NCBI RefSeq assembly: GCF_032464895.1
Contig: NZ_JAWDIC010000001.1
Coordinates: 2,108,001-2,172,000, forward strand
Length of the DNA: 64,000 nucleotides
Origin: Phycicoccus sp. M110.8
GTDB taxonomy: Bacteria > Actinomycetota > Actinomycetes > Actinomycetales > Dermatophilaceae
Direction of reading: 5' to 3'
The translations under genes and the position numbers were made by a program. The notes beneath the pieces were generated by a model that ran no database searches, was not told the DNA's origin, and saw nothing but the letters and a program-made list of their open reading frames with translations. Below, piece by piece: positions 51,769 to 60,763 of the stretch (positions are counted from its first letter, which is position 1; each line of letters starts with the position of its first letter).

Positions 51769-52611
51769 GTGGTCGACGTCGCCTCCTCCCTCACCGCCCT
51801 GGGCGAGCTGCCCGGCATACCCGAGAAGGTCGCGGCCGCGCGGCAGGCGTGCGAGCAGCTGCGTTGGCACGAGGCGCTGCGCCGACGGATCCCTGAAGCG
51901 GCGGCGGAGTCGCGGGTGCGCGGTGCCCAGGCGAGCGCCGCCCTCGAGGGGGCGACCGTGCCGCTCGACCTGGTCCGCGACGTGGTGCGCGGAGCGGCGC
52001 AGTGGCCCCTCGAGCCGGACCCCGTCGAGCAGGTGGCCCGGAGCGCGGTCCAGGCGACCGCCGAGAGCGAGCACGTGCGGGCGCTCGTCTCGTCGGCGCC
52101 CCTGCAGGCCCTGGCGCGGCTGCACGTCGCCGCGGCCGCCGGCCTCGTGGCCGCCGACCAGCTCGGTCGCCCGCGCACGGGGGACGAGGTCAGCGCGGAG
52201 TTCACCGACCTCGGGCCCGCCCCGGACGCCGCGTCGCTGGCGGCGCGGCTCGAGTCCCTGACCGCGGTCCTCACCGTCGACGCGGCCGTGCCCGCCCTCG
52301 TCGTCGCGGCCGTCGCCCACGCGGAGGTGGTCACGGCGCGGCCGTTCGTGCGTGGTAACGGCGTGGTCGCCCGGGCGCTGGCCCGCGCGGTCGTCCAGGC
52401 CCGTGGGCTCGACCCCACGGGAGTCGCGGTCGTGGAGGCGGGCCACGCCGCCCAGGGCGGGCCGGCGTACCTCGGTGCGCTCGCGGCATACGCCACCGGC
52501 TCCGGCGCAGGAGTGGGGCTGTGGATCGAGCACAGCGCCGACGCGCTCGTCGCGGCGGCCGGTGCCGGGGTCGAGGTCTGCGACGCCGTCCGCGCCGGCC
52601 GGCTGACCTGA
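51769..52611 (+). CDS. Degenerate Fic-like protein
   Basis: The 280-aa protein resembles actinobacterial Fic-fold proteins found next to Tad loci. The inhibitory-helix-like region RGAQASAALEGATVPLD is retained. The Fic core reads ARPFVRGNGVVARAL where active enzymes have H-P-F-x-x-G-N-G-R-x-x-R, so the catalytic His and the first Arg are lost while F and GNG remain. AMPylation activity is therefore unlikely; a binding or structural role is possible. GTG is the start. Confidence 0.72.
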   Translation: MVDVASSLTALGELPGIPEKVAAARQACEQLRWHEALRRRIPEAAAESRVRGAQASAALEGATVPLDLVRDVVRGAAQWPLEPDPVEQVARSAVQATAESEHVRALVSSAPLQALARLHVAAAAGLVAADQLGRPRTGDEVSAEFTDLGPAPDAASLAARLESLTAVLTVDAAVPALVVAAVAHAEVVTARPFVRGNGVVARALARAVVQARGLDPTGVAVVEAGHAAQGGPAYLGALAAYATGSGAGVGLWIEHSADALVAAAGAGVEVCDAVRAGRLT

Positions 52612-53420
52612 GACCGGTTCCCTCCGGGCGGGCTCCCGCGCAGGCGCGCGCCCATGCCCACCCGGTCACGGATTGCTGAGCGGCCGCGGACGGCTGACCT
52701 GCGGCGACGCGCTCGGCGCGCACCCGGGACCAAAGTCAAGGCTTACGTTGCCCCGCCGACAGGGGTAGACATGAGGTAAGTCGACGTACGCGAGTCCGAC
52801 GACCACCGCGATCCTCCTCGGGCACCCACGCGCGGGCAGTCCACTGGTGGACCGATCGTGGGCGGGCTTGTCCCGCTGCGACAACTGAGTGCACGCCTGG
52901 TAACCCGAGCCGGGTCGCGGTCGATGGCACCTCGCACGAGCGGGGTGCCATCCCGCGTCCGGGCTCGGCCGGCCGCCCCCGCGGCTCGGCCCGTGCCCGT
53001 CCGGGGCTTGCGCCGTGCCGACCGCCGCGGATCGCGGGTGGCTGGGTTCGGGTGGCTGGGGTCGTGGCCCCCGGTGCTGACGCCGGGCGGCTGGGGCCCG
53101 TCGGGCCCCACCCGCCTCTCCCGTCCGCGGGCTCGCCACGCCGGGCGCGTGGCGAGTTGCGGTTGAAGGCTAAATGGTCCACGATTGGTCCGTTCGCTCC
53201 CCCTCGGGGTCGAGCGGACCGGCGCACCTGCTCCTCCCCCCCGGAGCATGGCGCGTCGACGGCCCCGGTTGTCCCCCCGACCGGGGCCGTCCCCTTTTCC
53301 GGCACAGGTCCGACTCGGCGTCGCCCGCCCTCGTCCACAGGGTGCGGACGTGTCCTGGTTCGTCCACAGCCCCGGGGCCTCGTCCTGTCAGCGCCCGCCG
53401 TCCCGCACGACGCTGGCGGC
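52612..53420. promoter_or_regulatory. 809-bp gene-free region upstream of Tad genes
   Basis: No open frame here looks coding. GGGACCAAAGTC (52726-52737) resembles a NarL/DevR-type half-palindromic box, followed by AAGGCTTACGTTGCC. Near 53168-53192 the sequence TAAATGGTCCACGATTGGTCC carries a repeated TGGTCC. These could be control sites of the pilus operon. No riboswitch is recognised. Confidence 0.4.
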
Positions 53421-54266
53421 ATGGACCACCACGTGATCGGTGTCGTGGGCGCCTCCGGAGGCCTGGGGGCGTCGACGCTGGCCGTCGCCCTCGCCGTCCG
53501 CGCTGGCCCCCTCGTCGGCGTCAGCGCCTGTGTCGACGGGCGACCCCGCGCCGGTGGTGTCGACGTCACCGCCTGCGTGGAGCACCTGCCCGGGCTGCGT
53601 TGGGGCGACCTCGCCGACCTGCGCGGCCGGGTCGACGGTGCCGCACTGCTGCGGGCCCTGCCCGGCGAGGGGTCCCTGCGCGTGCTGGCCGCGCGGGGCG
53701 ACCCGCCGGGCTCCGTCACCGTGCGTGCAGCGGTCGAGGGGCTGGCGACGGTGGCCGGCCTCGTGGTCCTCGACACCGGCGCCGATCCGGAGCTGCTGGA
53801 CCTGTGCACCGCGGTGGTGGTGCTCGCGGGCGTGAGTGCCCGGCGGCTGGCGGACGCGGGCGCGCTGGTCCAGCGGGGTGTGCTGCCGGGTGACGCGCTG
53901 CTCGTCCTGCGCGGCGCCCGCCGGGAGCCGGTCGCCCCTGAGGACGTGGCCGTGCACCTGGACCTGCCGCTCGCCGGGGTCCTGCGGGACGACCCGCGGG
54001 TTCGTGCCGACGAGGACCGGGCCCGGCTGCCGGGCTCCCGGGCGCGCGGTGCCGTCGAGTCGGTGGCCGACCGGTTGCTGGCGCTCGCGGGGGTGGCGAG
54101 GGCGCAGCGGGCGGCCGTCGCGACCACGACCACCGTCGCGACCACCGTCGGGCCCGGTGGCCCGCTGACGTCGCCGTCCACGCCGTCCACGCCGTCCTCG
54201 GCCTCCTCGGCGTCCTCGGGACCGGGCGCCGAGCCGGCTGCCGTGAGCCGCGGGGGTGGGCTGTGA
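53421..54266 (+). CDS. Ssd/CpaE-like MinD-family protein of the Tad locus
   Basis: The 281-aa protein has an atypical Walker A, VGASGGLGASTLAVALA, lacking the signature lysines of MinD, as in the septum-site determining (Ssd, CpaE-like) proteins that precede Tad pilus ATPases in Actinobacteria. GLVVLDTGADPEL fits the Walker B position. It would position the pilus machine. The ATG at 53421 is chosen; the frame upstream is non-coding. GTGA overlap couples it to cpaF. Confidence 0.85.
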   Translation: MDHHVIGVVGASGGLGASTLAVALAVRAGPLVGVSACVDGRPRAGGVDVTACVEHLPGLRWGDLADLRGRVDGAALLRALPGEGSLRVLAARGDPPGSVTVRAAVEGLATVAGLVVLDTGADPELLDLCTAVVVLAGVSARRLADAGALVQRGVLPGDALLVLRGARREPVAPEDVAVHLDLPLAGVLRDDPRVRADEDRARLPGSRARGAVESVADRLLALAGVARAQRAAVATTTTVATTVGPGGPLTSPSTPSTPSSASSASSGPGAEPAAVSRGGGL

Positions 54267-55150
54267 CCCGGTCTCCCGCCGAGCGCGGCGGGCTCGGGTC
54301 GGCCGCACCCGGGCAGCGCCGGGCGATCGCCGACCAGATCCGACAGGGCCTCGCCCCGGACGAGCACCTCGTGGGGGCGGTGGCCGCCGTGGACACCGCG
54401 ACACTCGGGGCCGCCGGCGTCCGAGCCGCCCGCGAACGGCTGGCGGCGGAGGTGCTGGGGGCAGGCCCGCTCGAGCCGATGCTGGTCGACCCCGACGTCA
54501 CCGACGTGCTCGTCAACGGTGACGGCTCGGTCTGGGTCGACCGCGGGGACGGTCTCGCGCGGGCCGACGTGCGCCTCGAGGACCCCGGTGCGGCCCGCCG
54601 CCTGGCCGTCCGGCTCGCCGGGCTGGCCGGACGGCGGCTCGACGAGAGCCAGCCCTGGGTGGACGGGCTGCTGCCCGGCAGCGTCCGCCTCCACGCGATC
54701 CTCCCGCCGCTCGTCGAGGGTGGCGCCCACGTGAGCCTGCGGGTTCCGCGGGCCCGCGCCGACGGGCTCCGCGCCCTGCGTGCCTCGGGCATGTTCGGGT
54801 CCGAGACGGAGGAGCTGCTGCGGCGCCTGGTGCTCGCCCGGTGCTCGTTCGTCGTGACGGGTGGGACGGGGTGCGGCAAGACGACCCTGCTCGCCGCCCT
54901 GCTGGCGGAGGTCCCCCACGCGGAGCGGCTCGTCCTCGTCGAGGACGTGCGCGAGCTCCAGGTGGGCCACCCCCACGTCGTGCGGCTGCAGGGCCGTGGC
55001 GCCAACGTCGAGGGCCGCGGGGCCGTCGGGCTCGTCGACCTGGTGCGACAGGCGCTGCGCATGCGGCCCGACCGGCTCGTGGTGGGGGAGGTGCGTGGCG
55101 CGGAGGTCCGCGAGATGCTCGCCGCGCTCAACACCGGGCACGAGGGCGGC
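54263..55150 (+). pseudogene. Tad/Flp pilus ATPase CpaF/TadA, 3'-truncated by insertion
   Basis: The 296 retained codons include the N-terminal domain and the core ATPase: Walker A TGGTGCGKTTLLAAL, the Asp box VLVEDVRELQVGHPHV, Walker B-type RPDRLVVGEVRGAEV. The normal text continues ALNTGHEGGCGTVHANSA; here it breaks after ALNTGHEGG, exactly where an IS-like terminus begins. At least 90 residues (the C-terminal ATPase part) are lost, and tadB/tadC do not follow. The pilus would not be assembled unless another copy exists. Confidence 0.82.
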
Positions 55151-55229
55151 TGTCAGAAACGGCCCAACATGACACTTCACGGGTGATCATGACACTCGGC
55201 TGGCACTGATTCTGGCTCATCATGACACT
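55151..55229. mobile_element. Terminus of an IS21-like element
   Basis: The cpaF break begins with TGTCAG and contains three direct copies of CATGACACT at 55168-55176, 55188-55196 and 55221-55229. Multiple short internal repeats next to a TGT end are typical of IS21-family termini. No istA/istB genes follow, so this is a remnant, or the end of a larger composite region that runs past the window. Exact family assignment is tentative. Confidence 0.5.
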
Positions 55230-55324
55230 TGAAGTGCCTGCAAATCGGCACAAGATGGGCACAGTGATGAGCCGAACTTGAACATCCGCTCATGCCGCGA
55301 GCCGCGTGCTCATCCGCAGTGTGG

Positions 55325-55665
55325 TTAGCCGACGGGCGTCTCAGGGAGGGGTACCAGGTATCGATCCCAGATGACGGCTTTGCGGTAGGGGCCGAGACCG
55401 TCGGCGGCGAACTGCGGTGATCGAACTCGACGGAGTACTCCACCTCATCAGGTCGAGGATGTGCGTTGCGTGGCGCAGCCGGGGTGAACGTCGCGTCGAT
55501 CGTGCCTTCGAATTCTTCGCGCCATGGACCGTCCCACGTCTCGGCCCTTATGACCAGCACCCGGGTGCTGACAGGTAAAGCATCCTCTGGCCAAGGCCCA
55601 TCCAGGCGATGGCCCACGATCGTCAAGGGCTTCGCGGTCACGCGTGGACTGACCCCGTACCTCAT
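55325..55665 (-). pseudogene. Frameshifted hypothetical (immunity-like) gene
   Basis: From ATG 55665 the frame reads MRYGVSPRVTAKPLTIVGHR and continues to PDEVEYSVEFD. A one-base loss near 55418-55419 then moves the natural ending, PQFAADGLGPYRKAVIW followed by DRYLVPLPETPVG and TAA, into another frame. Without the shift it would be about 113 aa. The family is not recognised. Third-position GC is lower than in the 1-55 kb region. It could be real decay or a sequencing indel. Confidence 0.55.
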
Positions 55666-55755
55666 CGCTAGTCATGGCCGCCAGGCATCGGCGCGGGGAT
55701 CGATCGGGTCCCACCTAAGGCTCTCGGCCCAACGGCCTGCCGGTTTGCCGTCATG

Positions 55756-56224
55756 ATGTCGGCACGCTTCTCGCCTGGGGACGTCGCTCTATCGAACTCG
55801 TGCCGTTGGGTTATCAGTTCCCAGATCACCCTGGAGGGGGAGGCGAGTGGAACTGGGACGCAAACTGGCTCGTGATCCGCGGGAACGTCTGCGATGAGGA
55901 TCTCTTCTGGAGCTTCGAAGACCCCAGTCTGACCACGCGAGATGCTTACGAACTGCTGACGTGGCTTCGGGCAGTTGCCGACGGACGCCCAGCCAGTCGA
56001 TACGTGGACTTCACTGAGCCGAACGTGCACCTCGAGCTGGTGTCACGGACTGATCGAGAGATCGCTCTACTCGTCTTCTTCTCGCAGGAGTCCTCGCCGC
56101 CCGGCTCCGTTGGCGAGATCCGATTCGGCGAAGGTCACCAAGTTCCGGTGTGGCTCGACCCGGCATCGCTCCACCGTGCTGCCGAGAGTGGGAAAGCGAA
56201 CTCGCCGCCTTTCCGCAGCGGTAA
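55756..56224 (+). pseudogene. WapI-family immunity protein gene with two frameshifts
   Basis: The centre (ELVPLGYQFPDHPGGGGEWN, WDANWLVIRGNV, LTTRDAYELLTWLRAVADG) resembles WapI-family immunity proteins of polymorphic toxin systems. The natural N terminus MSARFSPGDVAL lies in another frame, joined near 55790. The natural C terminus WESELAAFPQR plus TAA lies in a third frame, joined near 56188. Each junction fits loss of one base. No cognate toxin gene is visible. The middle frame alone (GTG 55800 to 56333) gives an unnatural Pro-rich tail. Confidence 0.6.
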
Positions 56225-56423
56225 GACTGCGGCAGTCCCGCCCGCGGTGAAGCCCCGCTCCCTGCCGCCACCCGCGCGCGTTGGCAACGACGGTGTCCCA
56301 TACCCTCTCATCGCCTCCCGACCTGACGGGTAATGAGGCGGACACGCGGCCCGCCTGCCCGAGGCTGTCGGTTGCGCAGCGGACACTGGCACCGGCATGA
56401 CCGCACAGAGGGGGTCGCAGACG

Positions 56424-58178
56424 ATGACCGATGCCAAGAAGATGGCGCTGGAGTGGGCGCACCTCACCCAGCCCGAGTTCGACCGGCTCGCCGAGCAGCT
56501 CATCCACCGCAAGTTCCGGAACGCCCGGGTGGAACCGGTCGACGGCCGTGGCGGCGACGCGGGCATCGACGTCCTCAAGGTGGACTCCGACGGCCACACG
56601 ACGATCTTCCAACTGAAGTTCTTCCTCGACGGGTTCTCAGGCAGAAACCGGGCCCGGCAGCGCCAGATCCGCGACTCCCTGACCTCCGCGCTCGCGCACC
56701 AGCCAGATCAGTGGGTCCTCGTGCTGCCCTCAAAGCTGACTCGGCCGGACTGGGCGTTCATCTCCAAGCTACGCCTTGAGACGGACACGACCATCACGGT
56801 GTGGCACCAGACCGTTCTGGACGACCTGCTCATCGAGCATCCGGACGTACTCAACGTGATGCGTCGCGACCACGCGACCATCGAGCTGCTGAAGCAGCTC
56901 GGCCTTGAGAAGGCTGCACTGACCGAGCCGGAGCATCTGGCCGAGCGAGTGGCCGGACTAGGCGACGTGGTCGACTCGGTCGACCCGCACTGGACGTTCG
57001 ACTTCTCCCGCGAGGGCAACACCGTGGTACAGACCCTGCGCGCCAAGCACGCCGACGCCGCCACCTTCAGCCCGGTGACGCTGAAGTTCGACACGGTCTT
57101 GGGACCAGCCCACACCCGCCTGCACCACGACATGACCCGCACCCTCGGATACGGCCTGGCCGGGTCGGTCACGCTACCCGCCGGGACGGTCAAGAACTTC
57201 CGCATCGACGGGCCACCGCTGGTCCGTCGAGGTGCCACGGATGACGTGCAGGTGTCGTGGACGATCCCGCTGAACAGCAACGTTGCGGGGACCCCCGTCG
57301 TCGTCACCCTCACCGACCCCGCGGGGAACCGGGTCGGCACTCACCGCGGCAAGGCCGTCGACGGGTCTCTAGGTGTCATGGGGAACTCTCTTCAAGCCCT
57401 GTTTCACGACACCCTCACCCTGACCTACCTGGTCCCGCACGAGGCGGCAGGCACCTGCCGGTTGGACCTGTCCTGGGACGTCGGCGGCGCAGCCGGCTCC
57501 CCCGCTGTCCTGCGCCGCGCCACCCAGATGGTGTTCGACCTCGCCACCGCCTCCGACATGCGCGTCACCATCGACGGCGCGCAACTGCTGCACGCGTGGA
57601 CCACCACGAGTTTCGCCATGCCCAACGGTGAGGACTGGCTCGCCGAGCTCCGTGAGCTGAACGAGCTCGCTGACGACCTCGACGTCATCAACCGTGCCAC
57701 CGGCGATGACATCCCCATCCCGGCCTCCATGACCACCCAGGAGCGCATCTACCTGCGCTGCGCACGTCTCATGCTCGAGGGTCAGTGCGTCATGACCCCC
57801 GACGTGCGGTCGTTCACATTCACCCTCAAGGCAGGGCTGGACGTCACCGAACCTGGCCTGAGTCAGTTGCTGAACGATGCTGAAGGGCAGATCCGCATCA
57901 CCCACGAGCCGTGGACGCCGACGATCGCCGGTCACACGCTGCAGCTGCCTGACACGCTCCTGTGGCACCCCAACATGCGCTTGCGGAACCGTGCGAAGGT
58001 GCGATCGCAGGTCATTGCCGGCATGGAGACGGCGGCCAACATCGAACCGGCCGACGGGACCACCTTCCGGATGTTCATGCCGAGCCGCGTGGCCGACCCG
58101 GACCGACCACTCTCACCGGTGCCCTGGAACCTCACCGGCATCGACGAGGAAGTGCCTAGGCCCGGCGCAGCCGGCTAA
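56424..58178 (+). CDS. Mrr-like PD-(D/E)XK nuclease with large C-terminal domain
   Basis: The 584-aa protein starts with a restriction endonuclease-like fold: FDRLAEQLIHRKF, the catalytic Asp motif GRGGDAGIDV (D49) and QLKFF (Q63, K65), as in Mrr-type enzymes. The remaining 430 residues are rich in predicted beta strands (TFSPVTLKFDTVLG, DDVQVSWTIPLNSN, HTLQLPDTLLWHP) with no recognised family; they may sense or bind a partner. ATG 56424 is chosen for GAGGGGG nine bases upstream; ATG 56397 adds nine residues. It is intact, unlike the two genes before it. A defence role is likely. Confidence 0.78.
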   Translation: MTDAKKMALEWAHLTQPEFDRLAEQLIHRKFRNARVEPVDGRGGDAGIDVLKVDSDGHTTIFQLKFFLDGFSGRNRARQRQIRDSLTSALAHQPDQWVLVLPSKLTRPDWAFISKLRLETDTTITVWHQTVLDDLLIEHPDVLNVMRRDHATIELLKQLGLEKAALTEPEHLAERVAGLGDVVDSVDPHWTFDFSREGNTVVQTLRAKHADAATFSPVTLKFDTVLGPAHTRLHHDMTRTLGYGLAGSVTLPAGTVKNFRIDGPPLVRRGATDDVQVSWTIPLNSNVAGTPVVVTLTDPAGNRVGTHRGKAVDGSLGVMGNSLQALFHDTLTLTYLVPHEAAGTCRLDLSWDVGGAAGSPAVLRRATQMVFDLATASDMRVTIDGAQLLHAWTTTSFAMPNGEDWLAELRELNELADDLDVINRATGDDIPIPASMTTQERIYLRCARLMLEGQCVMTPDVRSFTFTLKAGLDVTEPGLSQLLNDAEGQIRITHEPWTPTIAGHTLQLPDTLLWHPNMRLRNRAKVRSQVIAGMETAANIEPADGTTFRMFMPSRVADPDRPLSPVPWNLTGIDEEVPRPGAAG

Positions 58179-58340
58179 CTTCCGGCCGGTCCGCCGTGCT
58201 CGCGGTATCGGCCGGCCGCGCTACCTGCGTCGCGTCGCAAGGAACCGCGCGTCGGGGAGCGAACACCCCTTCGTTCCCGGACGCGGCCGAACCGTTGGCC
58301 CTCAGATTGCCGGGGCCACCGCGGCGCTGGCAGGGGTCGG

Positions 58341-59120
58341 TCAGTCGTCAATCCAGTCGTCGTGGTTGGTCCTCCAGCGCGCCAGCCGCCACCGCAGTGG
58401 GCCACCCGGCACCACCGCCGTGACAAGTTCCATGCTCCAGTGACCGCGCACGTCGACCGGCTGGTGTGGTGCCCCGGCGTACACGGTGTACGGAATGTCG
58501 ACGTAAACCAGGACTTGCATCCCAGGGTGCTCGCCCGGGTACCTCCACGAGCCGAGCACCTTCATCGTGTAGTTCCGCAGCGGCTCAGCGCGGATGAACC
58601 GTTTCTGGTCATCCCGCCAGGAGAATCCCCACGTCGCCTTGTTCGCCTTCACCTGGGCCGCGAACGCCTGGTGCACCGCCGGAGTCATCTCCGACGCCCA
58701 GTCCGCGGGGTCCCTGGTCACCGGCAGCATTTTCATGTCGTAGGTCGACCTGCGCATGAAGTCGTTTAGCCACTCCAAGGCGTCGCGCTGCTCAGCCCGG
58801 GAGAATCCGGACAGGTTGTCGTCCAGCGCCAGCTTCGGCTCAGCCGTGTCGAGGCTCGGGTCGCTCCCGGCCCGAGGGTCACGACCGCCCTTGCGCTTGG
58901 CGATTGCCGCCGCTTCGACGTCCATGGTGGCTAGCTCGGCCTTGGACGGCTCGGTCGGCTCAGCAGCGGCTGAAGGCGCCCCGGACTTGGTCGCGGTAGA
59001 AGCTGCGGTGCTGGCGTGGGTGAGAGTCGGTGTGGCCGCCGAACCGCCACCGCCGCACGCGCTCAAGCACGCAGCGGCAACCATCACCCCCGCGAGCGTC
59101 CGTCCCCAGAACGCGTCCAT
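58341..59120 (-). CDS. Predicted lipoprotein of unknown function
   Basis: The 259-aa product has a signal peptide (FWGRTLAGVMVAAACLSAC) ending in the lipobox LSAC, followed by a Ser/Thr/Ala-rich spacer. The folded part has FSRAEQRDALEWLNDFMRRS and a C-terminal beta-rich portion (MQVLVYVDIPYTVYAGAP, HWSMELVTAVVPGG) reminiscent of NTF2-like or conjugation accessory folds. No family is assigned. ATG 59120 is chosen for the signal peptide; a GTG two codons earlier is possible. Confidence 0.75.
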   Translation of the reverse strand: MDAFWGRTLAGVMVAAACLSACGGGGSAATPTLTHASTAASTATKSGAPSAAAEPTEPSKAELATMDVEAAAIAKRKGGRDPRAGSDPSLDTAEPKLALDDNLSGFSRAEQRDALEWLNDFMRRSTYDMKMLPVTRDPADWASEMTPAVHQAFAAQVKANKATWGFSWRDDQKRFIRAEPLRNYTMKVLGSWRYPGEHPGMQVLVYVDIPYTVYAGAPHQPVDVRGHWSMELVTAVVPGGPLRWRLARWRTNHDDWIDD

Positions 59121-59668
59121 GCGCACGCACGCACGATATCCGTCGACGAGCGCCACTGTTCTGCAAACGCCGCTTACCCCCAGGCGCGGGCCGCGGTCGA
59201 GGCGTACTCGGGCGAGACCTGGCAGTGGCGATTCGAGCGGCGGCGAGCGAGGGCGACGCCAGCGCGTCAGGTGCCCGGCGCGTCTTGCGGCGCCGCAGAG
59301 GCATCCCAAGGGAGTGCGACGTTGTCGTGGTCGTGGCGAAGGCGCGCTCGGATCGCGTCAGCGAAGCCGGGGCTTTCAAGAACGACGCCGAGGACGCGTC
59401 GTCCCACTCGAGGCGAATCAGCTTCACCGTCGAACCCGGGTGACCCTCGTGATGTGCAGGCCGGGTTGCCGTCGGTTAGCCACCGCTCGTGGGTGTTGTT
59501 GAAGTCGAGCCCTCGGGACGCGAGGGTGTGTTGTGCGCCCTCGCCGAGGGTCGCCTTGTCCAGGGCGGGCCTTGGAGCTCGGGCCGTCACGAACACGGGG
59601 CGGTCCGCTCGTGCACTGACTGGTTGCCGAGAAGTTGCGATGTCAGCACCTGCTGCCAGCCTGAGCTC
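59121..59668. other. 548-bp stretch without a supported gene
   Basis: Several frames are open on both strands, none with a ribosome site and recognisable protein. A minus-strand frame ending at 59267 contains GRRVLGVVLESPGFADAI and DNVALPWDAS, which look protein-like, so a decayed small gene is possible. Confidence 0.4.
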
Positions 59669-60487
59669 ATGGTGGTCAACCTCCTTCCGGGCACCGACGC
59701 CCCAACTGCCCTGAACGCTCTCTCCTGGGTGAAGAACGAACTGAGCTCTGTCGGGTCGGGGGACGTTGCGACGGTTCATAACGCCTACCTTCGATGGGCG
59801 AACGACGCTGCCGACCACTTGGGTCGGAGCTTTGACCCGGCTGAGGTTGATCGGCTTGTGCTGACGCCGCGCCACTGGGCGCTCCAGGCCATGGTCCCGG
59901 GACCGTACTCAGCCCTGATGTCGCTGGTTCAGCTTGAAGTTCGAGAGGCGACACATCGCCTCGAGGGCGCCTTGACGGCGCTGTCCGAAAGGTTCGAGCA
60001 GTGGCGTCGGACCCCTGGCGTGCTGGTAGTGCCGGACACGAACGTCTACCTGCACCACCGCATGGAGTTCGACGATGTGGACTGGGCCGGCGTGGCGCAG
60101 GCGCAAAACCACGTTCAGGTGAACGTGGTTCTTCCGATGCTTGTCATTGACGAGCTGGACCGACACAAGCGAACCAACCAGCGCACCCGCGCACGCAGCG
60201 CCCTTCGGCGCATCAACGCGCTGGTTCCTGACTCAGGTATCTCGGCCACCCTGGCGCCAGGGCATGGGAGCGCAGGTCCAACCGTGATTCACCTCCTCCT
60301 TGACGACCCGCGTCACGTTCGGCTGCCGCACCCGGACAGTGAGCTCGTCGACCGCGCTCAGGCGCTTGCGGGACTTACCGGCAGACCGGTCACGCTGATC
60401 ACATTCGACACGGCCATGGCGGTGCGTGCCCGCGCCGCGAAGCTCCAGGTGTGCCACCTCGACCTCGCTGACGAGAAGGCTCCCTGA
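59669..60487 (+). CDS. PIN-domain nuclease
   Basis: The 272-aa protein has a helical N-terminal half (residues 1-115) and a PIN domain with acidic metal residues in VVPDTNVYLHHR, MLVIDELDRHKR, SELVDRAQALAG and LITFDTAMAVRARA. PIN enzymes are Mg-dependent ribonucleases; the long N-terminal extension makes a simple VapC toxin unlikely, and no antitoxin gene adjoins it. ATG 59669 is chosen as the first good start before the conserved helix region; ribosome site weak. The next 276 bp show no gene. Confidence 0.82.
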   Translation: MVVNLLPGTDAPTALNALSWVKNELSSVGSGDVATVHNAYLRWANDAADHLGRSFDPAEVDRLVLTPRHWALQAMVPGPYSALMSLVQLEVREATHRLEGALTALSERFEQWRRTPGVLVVPDTNVYLHHRMEFDDVDWAGVAQAQNHVQVNVVLPMLVIDELDRHKRTNQRTRARSALRRINALVPDSGISATLAPGHGSAGPTVIHLLLDDPRHVRLPHPDSELVDRAQALAGLTGRPVTLITFDTAMAVRARAAKLQVCHLDLADEKAP

Positions 60488-60763
60488 GGCAGCGCGGACC
60501 GCGCCGGCCGCTGCGGGCGTCGTCCCGGCGACAGGTGGCCCCCGCCTGCGCGGGGACGGCGCCGAGGCTCACCGCGATGGGTGCCGCTTCATGAGTCGCA
60601 TGGCTCCGGTGATGACCAGGCGCCAGCGGGCCATCGGCTCGCTGCAGCCGAAGTGGTCGGCGACGGCAGCGACGTCCATGCCGGACGGCTGGGGCCAAGC
60701 ACCGGCATGCCTCGGCGTATCCGGGGGCGAGTGCCGCGACGGCGGCTCGGGCACCATGAAGCC

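Noticed and set aside
49201-52533. Minus-strand open frame of 1110 codons
   Set aside because: Only its last 127 codons (49201-49584) look real; the rest is antisense or out of frame to the LytTR, kinase and Fic-like genes.
59267-59875. Minus-strand frame with protein-like end (VLESPGFADAIRARL)
   Set aside because: No credible start or ribosome site, and its upstream part overlaps the PIN gene. Kept only as a possible decayed gene in the 59121-59668 note.
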